DNA of 43,682 nucleotides from Terana coerulea (lineage: Eukaryota > Basidiomycota > Agaricomycetes > Polyporales > Phanerochaetaceae), in contig JAKOGH010000092.1 in NCBI GenBank assembly GCA_024811115.1, forward strand, positions 1-43,682, written 5' to 3'. The number at the start of each line of letters is the position of its first letter. Positions within the stretch are counted from its first letter, which is position 1. The position numbers were made by a program, and so were the translations under genes. The notes under the pieces are model-generated. The model did no database searches. It was not told the DNA's origin and saw only the letters and a program-made list of their open reading frames with translations. This document shows, one piece after another, positions 1 to 9,748 of the stretch.

Positions 1-1607
1 CGCGATACATTCGAGGACGATGCGATGCCGGCCCACATCCTTATCAAAATAAGGTCTTGGGGACGGCGCGGGCACTGCGCATGATGTCGAGAACAGTAAG
101 AGTGATGAGGGTGCAAACGCGTAAGGGATAGGTACAAGTATGTGAGTGACCTATATGCTACGGGTGGTGTCCGGGTGCAGTAAGCATAGTAACGGTACCT
201 TAATAACACTAAAATACCGAAATCTGACAGTCCTTGCCTCAGACAGTTCTGCGCTGTGAGTGTGTTCGCGTTGGTTCCTATACCAAGCGAGTTGTGACAT
301 ATAATCCCTTCCTCAGAAAGCGGGCATCACCCAGTGGAATGGCTACCATATACACATGACGAAAGAAGTGCCATGCGAGTCAAATCAGCTGCCAAAAACT
401 CTCGGCTTCGTCCCAGACAGTGGAACATAACTCGACCACCAGCAAGCAGCCGGCCTAGCAGTACATCTCCGTGCGACCCGACGCAGGTGCACGGAAGACG
501 GAGTGAAGCGATGCGGTAGATTGAACGATGTTAGTTGTGAAAGAGGTTGGTGAGTAGCGCCATGGTGTGCACGACCTTATCGTATCTGACAGGCTGCTTA
601 AGCAACCAGGGAGCGCAGAAAACATCGGCATGCATCGTCCTCGCGCTTTTGGCGATCACCGCGCCAAGATTTAAGACGAAATTTCGATGATATCTAGTGA
701 CTTACTGCTACACTTGTGCCCCAGCGCGAAGGTCTTGGATTACAAGAGTGGTCGCCGGCACCACCGTCGAAGCGTGTGCTTTACGGTAGCCTACGGACAA
801 ATCCATCGGTGAGTAGATTTTCACTTCGTAATCATACCCTTTCTCTTATCAGCGGAACGCTCGAAAGGACATACATGCGCTTCTGTCTCATCGCTTGTTG
901 AACGTCGCAATCGACGTTGTCACTTCGGCCGAAATGGAACCCGCGATGCGTCGTCTCATGCTACGCTACTTCTTCGCTAGCATCTGCCAGTCGCTCCACT
1001 GCGCCATAACGCGTCCCGGACGCCAACCTCTTCGACAATCGCCGGCCTTGCACGGTGGTCGCCTCTGCGCCCTAATCGCAGCAAACCATCCAACGTAACC
1101 TTACCCTAGCCTGCATATCACGCTACCGAGCACACTCGGCGTCGACTTGTGTACTCTGTCACCACTCGGATTGATGACAGCTGCTTGGGACATTGGGTCG
1201 TGAAGTTCACTCACGCAAGTACCGCAACATGCCTAACGGCGCTCGACGCTCTCTGCTATCTCACGTGCCGGAGCCCCTTGCATTCTGGGCTGTCTATCTC
1301 TTTTGCCTGTCACCTATTCGGGCAACATTACCGTCTTTGATCCCCTCTGTAGCTGAGCTGCGCCCTCAAGAGTTTGTTGTTATCGCGGCTCCGAGCCCAT
1401 GTCCTCCTCGAGTAGCTCTACCTGCATGTAGGGTTCTACGCGCAGTTATTTGCCAAACCGCTTGCCAAGGCCTTGTATATCACTCATAGTATAACACCTT
1501 CGCATATATGCAATGGCAGACCTTAGAACTAGATCCCCCAGGCTGCGCAGCAGTTTCATTTGGTTGACATACTTGCCCGGCGGCTTCAATGGTCCAACTT
1601 TGTCACC
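1..1607. other. Gene-poor stretch, nothing supported
   Basis: Only short overlapping open frames occur here (the longest about 98 codons) on both strands. None shows a recognisable domain, a consistent exon structure or similarity to other parts of the window. I see no RNA gene. It may be diverged intergenic or repeat DNA. Confidence 0.5.
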
Positions 1608-1800
1608 GCAGAATTACCCAGACATCGCATCCGGCGTTATCATAAAGAACCATGATATCCGTACCCGGGTATGTCTAAATACAGAACATCAAAGATAAGA
1701 TACGCGGGATAAGACCATATATGGAAAGTGGTTAGATAAGGCTGTGTGCGATATCTTAATTTTTATGATAACACCAGATGCGATATCTGAGAAGTTCTGC
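1608..1800. repeat. 193-bp inverted-repeat (MITE-like) element
   Basis: The two ends are inverted copies of each other. The left arm starts GCAGAATTACCCAGACATCG at 1608. The reverse complement of the right end (from 1800) starts GCAGAACTTCTCAGATATCG. Similarity runs about 55 nt, through a shared GTTATCATAAA core. The middle is short and has no coding signal. Size and symmetry fit a non-autonomous foldback or MITE-like element. I could not identify a clear target-site duplication. Several arm differences are CG in one arm and TG in the other, as expected from methyl-cytosine deamination. Confidence 0.7.
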
Positions 1801-2233
1801 AGTGTGTGGTGTTGTATTGTGCATCTTTGACCACTGGTCCTTGCCTTCATCTCACTATAGAGCTCAAGTATTTGCACCGATGTGATTTTCTACAGCTCAG
1901 TATCACTGATACTAAATACACTAACCACTTGACCACCACACACCTCTTACAGTCAATTGAAGGAGGCAGCAATGGCAAGTCAATGTTTTGTATAAATTCC
2001 AGTCACTCCAATTGTTAGACAATGCAAGGGTATATAAGTTATGCAATGTGGTGGCTCTCTCAACTCATAAATATAAATATCCTTGCATATAAATAACCAA
2101 CATGCTTTGAACATGCTCAGCACAGTCTCAATGTGCCACTGGATAGAGCCTATATATAACTTAAGCAATGCCAGCAATTCATTTGAAGCTTGCAAAGTAG
2201 GATGTACTTACTTCATCTGCTTGCAGTTCAAGC
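1801..2233. other. AT-rich 3' flank of DUF6533 copy 1
   Basis: This AT-rich stretch follows the stop codon of the first DUF6533 gene. It contains short ATATAA/TATATA runs and no supportable gene. Its composition matches the gene body beside it rather than the GC-balanced DNA elsewhere. Confidence 0.5.
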
Positions 2234-3935
2234 CTAAACATGAGTAGAAGGTCCAGCAATGGGTTCAAGTTCAATTTCTGGTGGCTGTTCTAAAGCTACA
2301 GCTCCACCCTCATCTTCATCAAGACCAAGCTCATTGGCCTGTCTATATTTGAGTGGTTCACCAATATTGCCTATCAAATCTGATGGAATATAAAAGTTGG
2401 GCATTGAGAACCTCGAGAAATGCTGTGCATCAGAGTTTGATTGTGACTGTTCAGTGTTATTAAGCTGGCGTAGGTTGAGCATGAACCGGTTTATGAGTAT
2501 AGATGGCTATCTCTGTGGTTGAAGTTCAGTACTAAGGGATTTGAATTAATGCAAACCTACAACAGAATCAGTGAGTTGTGAAACAAAGATATTTCCCTAT
2601 TTTCATAACAAAGTTTTGTTAACAGCAATAAGGAAATTTAAGCATATATAAACAACCTACAGCTGTGTTAATTCCAACATAGGCAGTGACTATATGAGCA
2701 ATATTGACCACTAACAAAGTCCTAAGTTATGCAAATTAACATAATAAGGCTAGGTTGTATGTGATATAAAAATGTATCTCATACAGAAAGTACCAAGTTC
2801 CTGCAATAACTGTCAGATATGCTTTTGGAGTAGTATAAAATTAGCCACTCTTACCATCACGAAGAAGGCAGAATGAAACTGAAGTTGACATCTTCATAGA
2901 TCTTGCTAACTGCCAATGCTTGAGGGTTTTAATCCATGTTAACATTAGAACCAGAATGTCGGTAAGAATTGATGAGCCTCTTGAAAGCATTATGTCTGCC
3001 ATTTACAAAATTGTATTAGAGCAGTTAGATTGCTGGAAGTACCTTGAACATACATCTAAAGATACAGATTAGCATGTAAACTTATATAAATCCAATACAA
3101 ATCTTACATTTTATATACATGTTCTGGAATCCCAACATTTATTGTACATATATTGAAGGGTGGCCCAATATATATGTACTCATACCAATGAAAGATCAAC
3201 TAGGTTTAAAATAAATTATTGAGTAGTCATTTATAAAATTGAAGTTCTTACAATGTTTATGCCAACTGGCACAAATCCAAGCAGAACAACGGTAGCAAAG
3301 ATGATCTTGGCATACTTAGAAGAACTCCAGAGGGCAGTTACTCTAAGAGCAGAGAATACTGTATGGATGACTGTATATTTAGTCAAACTATCAATAGTGG
3401 CTTGATGCACATACATGCAACCTGAATAAATCCAATAAAGTACAATGCTTCCTGAAAAATTGTTATGGGCTTGCAACTGTATAGGTTGTTTCAGTAGGCT
3501 TTCCCTCAAAGGTAAAGAGTCTGGCACCTCTGGCATAATGGTGAGTACAGTTACCATTTTTGCAAGTAAATGATATGCACCTCTTGTGACACTGGTAGAA
3601 ATATACTAACATGGGTGAAAACCATTACCCAGCGTGTGCTAAGCAACAGAAATGATGTTGCTGTAGCATGTCTTCTCCAAACAGTATAAACTTCTTCTCT
3701 AAGTGTTATGAGATATTCATGTAGTGTCCATGCTAGCACAATAAGTATTATGAGCAATGAAGGGCCCCGGATGCTAATAAAACAGCTTTAAGATGCTCAC
3801 TGGTGAGTGCGACACTGAGGAATGCTTGTAATTGACTGGCGAAAGACTGGCATAAGTACAAACAGAAAGACGCCACAAGTTGTTAACACACATTTGGTAG
3901 ATTTCTTGTGTATATGCTGTGTTGGATTGCGGCAT
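2234..3935 (-). CDS. DUF6533 multi-pass membrane protein, copy 1 (intact, 13 exons)
   Basis: This encodes a predicted seven-helix membrane protein of the basidiomycete DUF6533 family, whose function is unknown. The start at 3935 (MPQSNTAYTQEIYQ) matches the starts of the other copies. Exons (minus strand, high to low) are 3935-3892, 3835-3801, 3732-3581, 3529-3528, 3476-3415, 3358-3252, 3199-3108, 3055-3054, 2995-2855, 2800-2785, 2721-2661, 2596-2561 and 2506-2234. They sum to 1023 nt, or 340 aa. The DUF6533 signature is in exon 3 (HEYLITLREEVYTVW, then LLLSTRW). Further helices follow, then NRFMLNLRQL and an acidic cytosolic-type tail with GNIGEPL. Two exons are 2 nt long, and both are needed to stay in frame. 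The body is AT-rich compared with copies 2-5. Function is not inferable beyond membrane location. Confidence 0.88.
3054..3055 (-). other. 2-nt microexon II, DUF6533 copy 1
   Basis: Exon 7 ends in phase 2 (AAAAT|GTAAGA) and the next long exon starts AC ATA ATG in phase 1. Joining them directly breaks the frame. A two-base exon AT, flanked by CTTTAG and GTATGT, restores it. It splits between two codons (ATA and TAC). Confidence 0.75.
3528..3529 (-). other. 2-nt microexon I, DUF6533 copy 1
   Basis: On the minus strand the order is GAG|GTGCAT...GCCAG|AG|GTGCCA...ACAG|T TGC. Exon 3 ends in phase 0 and the next clear exon (CKPI...) starts with one leftover base, so exactly two bases (AG) are required. 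AG plus T gives Ser. The same arrangement is found in all five complete paralogues. Confidence 0.75.
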
Positions 3936-5287
3936 GACGTGAGCAGCTCTGTTGGAGAAGGATGCCCTAGGTGCATAAGTGCCGTGCAGGGAGTTCTGAC
4001 CTATATATGTGTTGTGAAGCGCCAGAAATTCTGATGGCCACGTTAACAAGCTTCAAAGTATACCTGTACTTTACAGCATACAGCCTTCTTGTGAACATTA
4101 CATAGAACCATCAGTTCCATCCCGACGTATGCATGAAGATAGATGAACTCACGCAGAAGGAAGGTACATACGCAGGAAGAGCCACAGCATGATGATGACT
4201 GAAGGTCCTCCGGCGTGTCGCAAGAAGTTGCGCCGAGGCTCTGCAGCGCACCTGAGATGACTGCCATGATTTGGTACGCAGCTATGGCTATTTGATGTGC
4301 CAGTTTGCATCAGGAGACATAGCGGCAAAAGCACTGGCTACTTGCTGATTGCCCGCAGTTGCAGTGGAGTAATGGTGAAGACCAGCACCTGTGATGAGCC
4401 TGAGTACGGAATGCTGGAGAAATAAGAGGATGAAACGTATTTAACAGTATATCACCATACACCTGCTCATCGCACTGCCTGCCTTGCTCGGACGACCAAA
4501 GAACTTGTCCCAACAGCTGTTTGACAGCGGAATGCATATGCAGGATGATAGCTGAGCCAACCATTACCGACACTTGAACCTTCATCGTAGATGGTTGCGT
4601 GAGCCTTCAGTGGGAACTGGCAGACAAATGAATTCCGGCCGCAACGCTCATGTCTCGTCACGGCAGTGCGACCACCCGCCAATAAGCGTGGGCTCACAGC
4701 GAACTCCACGCCTCGTATGGGGAGATGATCGTGAAGCGGAACGAAACACCACCTATAGGAAGATGCAGTGTTTGCGAAGAGCAGAATCACGGCTCCTTCT
4801 AGCATGGAACTTCTTGGTAGCAGCTGTGATCACAGCCAGAGGTAATCGGCGGACCCGCCAGTAAATACGGTGCCTAAGGTTGGGTGATACACTGACGTAG
4901 CAGTTCGTTACCGTCAAGAGGCAGCGATGTACTGACGCGTAATGGGTAATGCCGACTGGGCGGATAGCATCATGAAACAAAAAGCCTTCTTCAAGTTGAT
5001 ATGAGGCTCCTTGTTGCCTTCTTGTTGCCGCAAGCCAGGTGTTGAAGCACGAGATGGTCGTGTAACAGACCAGCCAGATGCATGGTAGCAGTGCACGAGC
5101 CAGGCACGCCGTCCGATGCAACTGCGTTCATTCTCAGGCCTCAGACCCGATGATATTATCTGCAAGCAAGTGTTCTGTCAGCAACAATCGATCAAGCTCT
5201 GGACAAGTGCGTACCACATAACGAGTCAGTCGACTCATCCGAAGTCGAGTGTCAACAGGCGGCGGCGAGGTTTGGTCAAAAACGCTT
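3936..5287. other. 5' flank of DUF6533 copy 1, no gene seen
   Basis: This lies between the start codon of DUF6533 copy 1 (minus) and the paired CACGTG element of the plus-strand module. The AT-rich composition of copy 1 ends near 3800-4050. Several 90-125 codon frames overlap here on both strands, but none shows a family motif. It presumably holds the divergent promoters. I see no distinct core promoter. Confidence 0.45.
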
Positions 5288-5318
5288 GCCACGTGTATTG
5301 CACGTGCGGCCAACGCCA
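5288..5318 (+). promoter_or_regulatory. Paired CACGTG element, module 1
   Basis: Two CACGTG hexamers (5290-5295 and 5301-5306) are separated by 5 nt and followed by CGCCAC. The same block (GCCACGTG-N5-CACGTG...CGCCAC) recurs at 22482, 27728 and 39372. CACGTG is the classic E-box/G-box bound by bHLH factors. A regulatory role is inferred from position and conservation. Confidence 0.5.
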
Positions 5319-5476
5319 CAACGGTTGGACGGTGGTGAACGCGTCGCGCTCCTCACCGCCCGCTTTCTCTCACCTTCTCTGCAGTCTTCTCGCTCTGTCC
5401 GATGGCTCTCATCTCATATGCTCATTTGCCGCTTTGTTGATATCCCTACATCAAGATGATTCCATATGCATCAACC

Positions 5477-5830
5477 ATGGCATCCGTTCTTGAAGCGTAC
5501 CATCGAGCGTTCGCGTGGCCACTCTGCCACCGCACTGACGCCCTGTCAACACGGCACGGCAACCTGACCCTGAAGCGACCCCCTTACTCCGTGAAACCTG
5601 CAACGTTCGGCATCACCCTCTTCGTTGCGGACGTCATCGCGCAGGAACCCTTCAGGTAGCGGAGGGACAGGCATGACGGAGGCCCCTGCGGAGAGATGCA
5701 CGAGATCCTGCTGGTCCCACAGGAAATCTTTGTGAAGGTGCGTGATTTTGAATATGCGTCCAACGATGCATGCTGACTCGATCTAGGCCGTTTGGAGCAC
5801 AAAGTCGCACCCTGAATCGTGACCGTCACC
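5477..5830 (+). pseudogene. Mpv17/PMP22-like relic, module 1
   Basis: From the ATG at 5477 the frame reads MASVLEAYHRAF, which resembles the N-terminus of Mpv17/PMP22 (Sym1) inner-membrane or peroxisomal proteins. At about 5610-5650 it reads LFVADVIAQE, resembling the family's GDVIAQ motif, followed by an RHD. The frame then stops, so it is broken. A 49-nt intron (5738-5786; GTGCGT...GCTGAC...CTAG) is shared with the relics at 28208 and 39884. After the intron GCCGTTTGG corresponds to A-V-F-G. The assignment rests on these motifs plus the better copy at 39.7 kb. The gene is divergent from DUF6533 copy 1. Confidence 0.45.
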
Positions 5831-6824
5831 AGGGTGTGCTCACAGTCACCATCAAGGTGCGTTAGCAGCGCCGAGCGTATCGGCTGAAGGCTAAATGAAC
5901 GCACGCCAGATTCTGCTCAATCGAGACTGGTTCACACTGTTCTCCATTGCCTTCTACTTCCGGGAATCCACTTTCGAAGACTCCCCGTCACAGTTGCATT
6001 CTCGCCGGCTTCCGTCACAACACAATTATAGTATACGATATTGTACAAGCGAGACAAGCCCTAGCCAGTGGAATGGCGACACGGCCAACCATATCCAGCA
6101 GCTATCTCAGTAGTCCGTTTACAGCATCTGAGGCAGGTACTCCTCCGGCAAGGGTAGGACGTTGCTACACGAAGGAATAAAGTTCAGCGGTCGGCAAAGG
6201 CACCGGTAAGTGTTGGTTCTCGACTGATTTAACGGCTTATTCAGGTTGGCAAATGTGAAACCCGGACTCACCGTCTTTGCGCTATGCAGGGGTTCAACAC
6301 GCCGAAGCTCGAGAAGTTGCCTCTGAGGCTCCGAGCTGCTTCCCACTGCGGTCTCGCCGCAACGTGCGCGTCACGGTCCTCGAGAGTGGCCGCCAGTAAC
6401 GCTGTGCTTGCGCCACGCTCGGTGTTGCCGATTGCTCCCGTCCTGTCGCGTTGTTTAATGGGGAGGTCGAGATGGTGCCCTGCGGAGATCCGCCAGGAAG
6501 CCTCCATTCGCCAGAAAACTTCCCACCCACTTACGAATGGACCGTATCAGAATGCACAAGCACGTTTCGTCGGCTCTGTTAGACAGAAAATTATCGCCAT
6601 CGTCATTCACAACAGATGTATTGAAGATGTGAAGCCGCGGCTGCGCTAGGAAGCTAGGCAACGCCGTGCATGCGGAGGGAATCTGCACAAGCCACAGAGG
6701 ATTTCCGTCACGTCGCGACGAACACATGTATGGGTCACTCAGAATGAACGGCAAGCCGACCCGCCACGCCATGTGCGCGGATACACAGCATTGAGCGGAA
6801 GCAAGTCCCGGAGTAGTACAAGCG

Positions 6825-6935
6825 TTCGCACACGTCGCAAGCCTGGTCAACCGCTGCAAAATCGGACGAGCACTTCGGCATGGGTCCCTTCTCTTCACGG
6901 CCGGATTTGACTCAACGGACTACGAACGACGGACT
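6825..6935 (+). repeat. Dispersed block B, copy 1
   Basis: The segment GCAAGCCTGGTCAACCGCTG...ATTTGACTCAACGGACTACG aligns with 40882-40972 (GCAACCCTGGTCGCCCGCTG...GGTTCGACTCGACGGACCG). It also matches parts of 10.5 kb and 28.99 kb. It lies downstream of the Mpv17-like relic in all three modules. Coding content is not recognisable. Confidence 0.5.
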
Positions 6936-7523
6936 TCTCTTTCAAAGTCCTAGGATACGTGGAGCCAGAAACATGCTCACTTACCGCCAGCACACTACGC
7001 TCGTGACAACGACGTCTCAAATGTTAGCAAGTCACCGCCACTTACGGCTCACACTTCGGCCTGTCCCTGGCGGGGTATGCCGGGCTCCTACTCCAATATC
7101 CGAGACTTTACGAACGGGGGACAGGAGGCCAGTTCTCGCCACGTCCACATGCGTCTCACAGCCTACCATTTATTCCGCATAACGTGGCTCTCGGTGTACA
7201 TTATCCGTCGTGTCGCGCACCTTTTTCTGTGCTCCGCAACGCCGTGCATTTACTCAATGTCGCTAGCTCAGTTCAACGTGGACGAATCCCGCAATCTGCA
7301 TCTTCGCCCGGCCAAAACAAAGACCCCTTTTGGGACGCCGTACATTACAATCCCCTGCCTTCCCCAGCCGCTGTACCATGTCACGAAGCAGCCTTGCCCT
7401 TTCTCTCGCTCGCACTGCTCGCCGACCACGCTTTCCAAATGCTCTCGTCCTTCGCCTCTCGGCACGTCGTACTTTGTTCCTGTCAACCTTGCACCCATAT
7501 CCCCAGATTCACCTATCTGACTA

Positions 7524-7679
7524 ATGGAAGCTTCCCGCCACTCGGCAGTTGCCTTAGACAGCCTGACCGGATGGCGAGATCAACTACCACCAGTACAGAC
7601 GCCAGACTGGAAAATCGTTCAGTTCCTTCGATACTCGCAGACCATGCTGCTTGATTGTCTTACCATGTGCCAACTGTAA
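7524..7679 (+). pseudogene. Block C coding remnant (51 codons)
   Basis: An ATG at 7524 opens a 51-codon frame with a protein-like core (GWRDQLPPVQTPDWKIVQFL). Related readings occur at 29160-29225 (IGRRDQLSPVP) and 41512-41600 (IGWHEQLSQAQKPGW). The residues G-W/R-x-x-Q-L and P-x-W are kept, which suggests descent from one coding exon. I do not recognise the family. It is probably a fragment of a third gene in the duplicated module. Confidence 0.4.
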
Positions 7680-9631
7680 TACGTCATCCTCCACATCTTC
7701 ATGCTGGCTAGAACGCATCTCAGCAGGCTTGGTATTAAAACTCTCATGTGAACTACAAATAATTGTTGACGTTGTGCGCCCTATGCTTTACCAAACCGCT
7801 GTTAGAGTTCTTATATGGATCCTTTGGTATGCTTTGCCTTGCACGTTTAATCTTAGGACTTTAAACTGGATTCCCTGGGTTTGGCGGCCGGTTTACTTTG
7901 ACGTACCCCGGCGCCTTGCCCCGGCTTTGTGGCGTAGGAGCGGCTACGGAATGTATCCAATCACAATAACTGACCTGAGTATAGACTGCTACGACGCCGT
8001 GAGAAGATGTACTAGTGTGTCTGTGAATCCTGAGTTCCTTATGCCCTCGTGACCAGAATTGTATACGTAGTCTAGCGTGCAGACAAGGTTGTATGATTGA
8101 CCGAGCTTCGAAAATCACGGCGTATACATGCGTGCGTGCAACGAACCATACTAAAACACCTCCGGCCTAGATGTCGCACATGATGCATCTGTAAGACCCA
8201 TTGCACTCGTGAACTGGCACCGCAAACGCGAGGAGCATGGGTGACGTTCTACGACGCACTACCAGGCGCCTTAGCCCACCAACTCAACTCTTCTGATCGC
8301 CGCCAATAGCCACATGCATAGTATGCTGACTTGCGCCCCCTCGTGGCCGTCAGCCGTAACTTTTCTCGGCGCGCGGCTTCCAAATTCCAAGGAAATGGCG
8401 TAGTGATGTGTCCCTTGGACCTTCCTGGAAACCGTCGTCCGGGACGACTCAAGAGCAAGATGACCGCCAAGCGAGCGAGAATATCGGTTATGCTCTGTTG
8501 AGGCTGGGTGATTGAGGTATTGGTCGTAGCCCTGGGGAGACTAGGTAAGAAATCGAACCAAAGAGCATCCTATCAAAACCAGTGTTCGTCAGTAAATACA
8601 CATTTATTCAAATTTATGTGTTTGGTACGAACAGGATAGTTGGGAAGGAGCGGCGGTAGCAGCAAGTCAGACGAGGCCGCCAGCCGAGGTTCGTCGTACT
8701 CTTGCATATACCAAGATTGTCGACCTCATCGCTCATCGTCATTCGTGCGAAAGGTGAACGTTACGGCCCACAACAGAGGTACGAAGCCGTCCAGTCTGCC
8801 GTCCGCGATGGCAACTCGGAAGGATGGAGACTGAGACGGCGGTGGGGACGACTTCAAGATAAAACGTTAGCCACGGCGTCAAGCAGTGACTGAGCAATAG
8901 GGCTCACGGAAAATCTGATGGATCACCACGGATGTCATCTACCAACACTGGGCGAGAGGTGTATAGCATGGTTGGATGCGTTCCCGAAGTGAATATCGTT
9001 GGAGTGGGCGGCACCATAGTCGGCGAGAGCTATAATAATGTGGCAGCGAGGGTGATGAAGACAAGGACAAAAGTAAGGGCCAGTCGGAAGCCGAGAGCGC
9101 AGATGACGAACGAGAGGGCATATGCGACCGGGAGACTTGATATCCTGCGGAGTGGTCTTCGGCGAGAGCCCGGCCGCGTCGAGATTTCTGGACAGTATAC
9201 CTCTGTGACTTTGTTTCTTCTATGGGTAGGGTGTCATGAACTTCTGGGCGTTTCTAGGGTATTCTTTTCATTTCCATTGTCTTCTACCCCTATCTATTGT
9301 TCTCTCATCGATACTCGTGGTTTCCGTATGTTTCTCCATTGTTCTGGACCGCTCTAGTACATACACGAGGATACCGGGTGGTACTGTACAGTTTAGGACT
9401 ACACATGTATAAGTAGCTACCATCTGCAACAGAGAAAGCCAGTCTCGAGCTGGTCTGTTCCCCAGCTAGTTACTCGGAGACTGCACCACTAGTTCCGTCC
9501 CAGTTGAGAGCGTCGCACCTGGTACAGTTGTACTAGTTGTTGTTGACATAGGGCTTCGTTGCTTGTAGCGGGTACATCTGTTGATAACTGGTGAGACATG
9601 TAGTGCAGACTATCTTTTTATCCAAACTCAC
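7680..9631. other. Gene-poor stretch
   Basis: There are short, mutually overlapping frames only. The single structural feature is the imperfect hairpin at 8583-8633, listed separately. No recognisable gene or RNA. Confidence 0.45.
8583..8633. repeat. Imperfect hairpin, 51 nt
   Basis: TGTTCGT at 8583 pairs with ACGAACA ending at 8633. Inside it, AAATACACAT faces ATGTGTTT, with an AT-rich loop. No poly-U follows on either strand. It may be an old small inverted repeat or chance. Confidence 0.4.
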
Positions 9632-9748
9632 GAGAATATCCACGGCTGCTACAGCACTCTCACCCATGTGCAGAGAACCTCCAGTTTTCTGTCCGTACAT
9701 ATCGCCTGTTCCAATCCAACCAGGCCAAGCCAGCTTGGGTAGGCTCAA
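9632..9748 (-). CDS. Unidentified coding exon or fragment
   Basis: The minus-strand frame contains WPGWIGTGDMYG, GGSLHMGESAVAA and VDIL, which reads like a folded enzyme rather than random sequence. It ends at a good donor (ATTCTC|GTGAGT at 9632/9631). I do not recognise the family. No matching neighbouring exons are evident, so it may be a fragment of a decayed gene. Confidence 0.35.
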
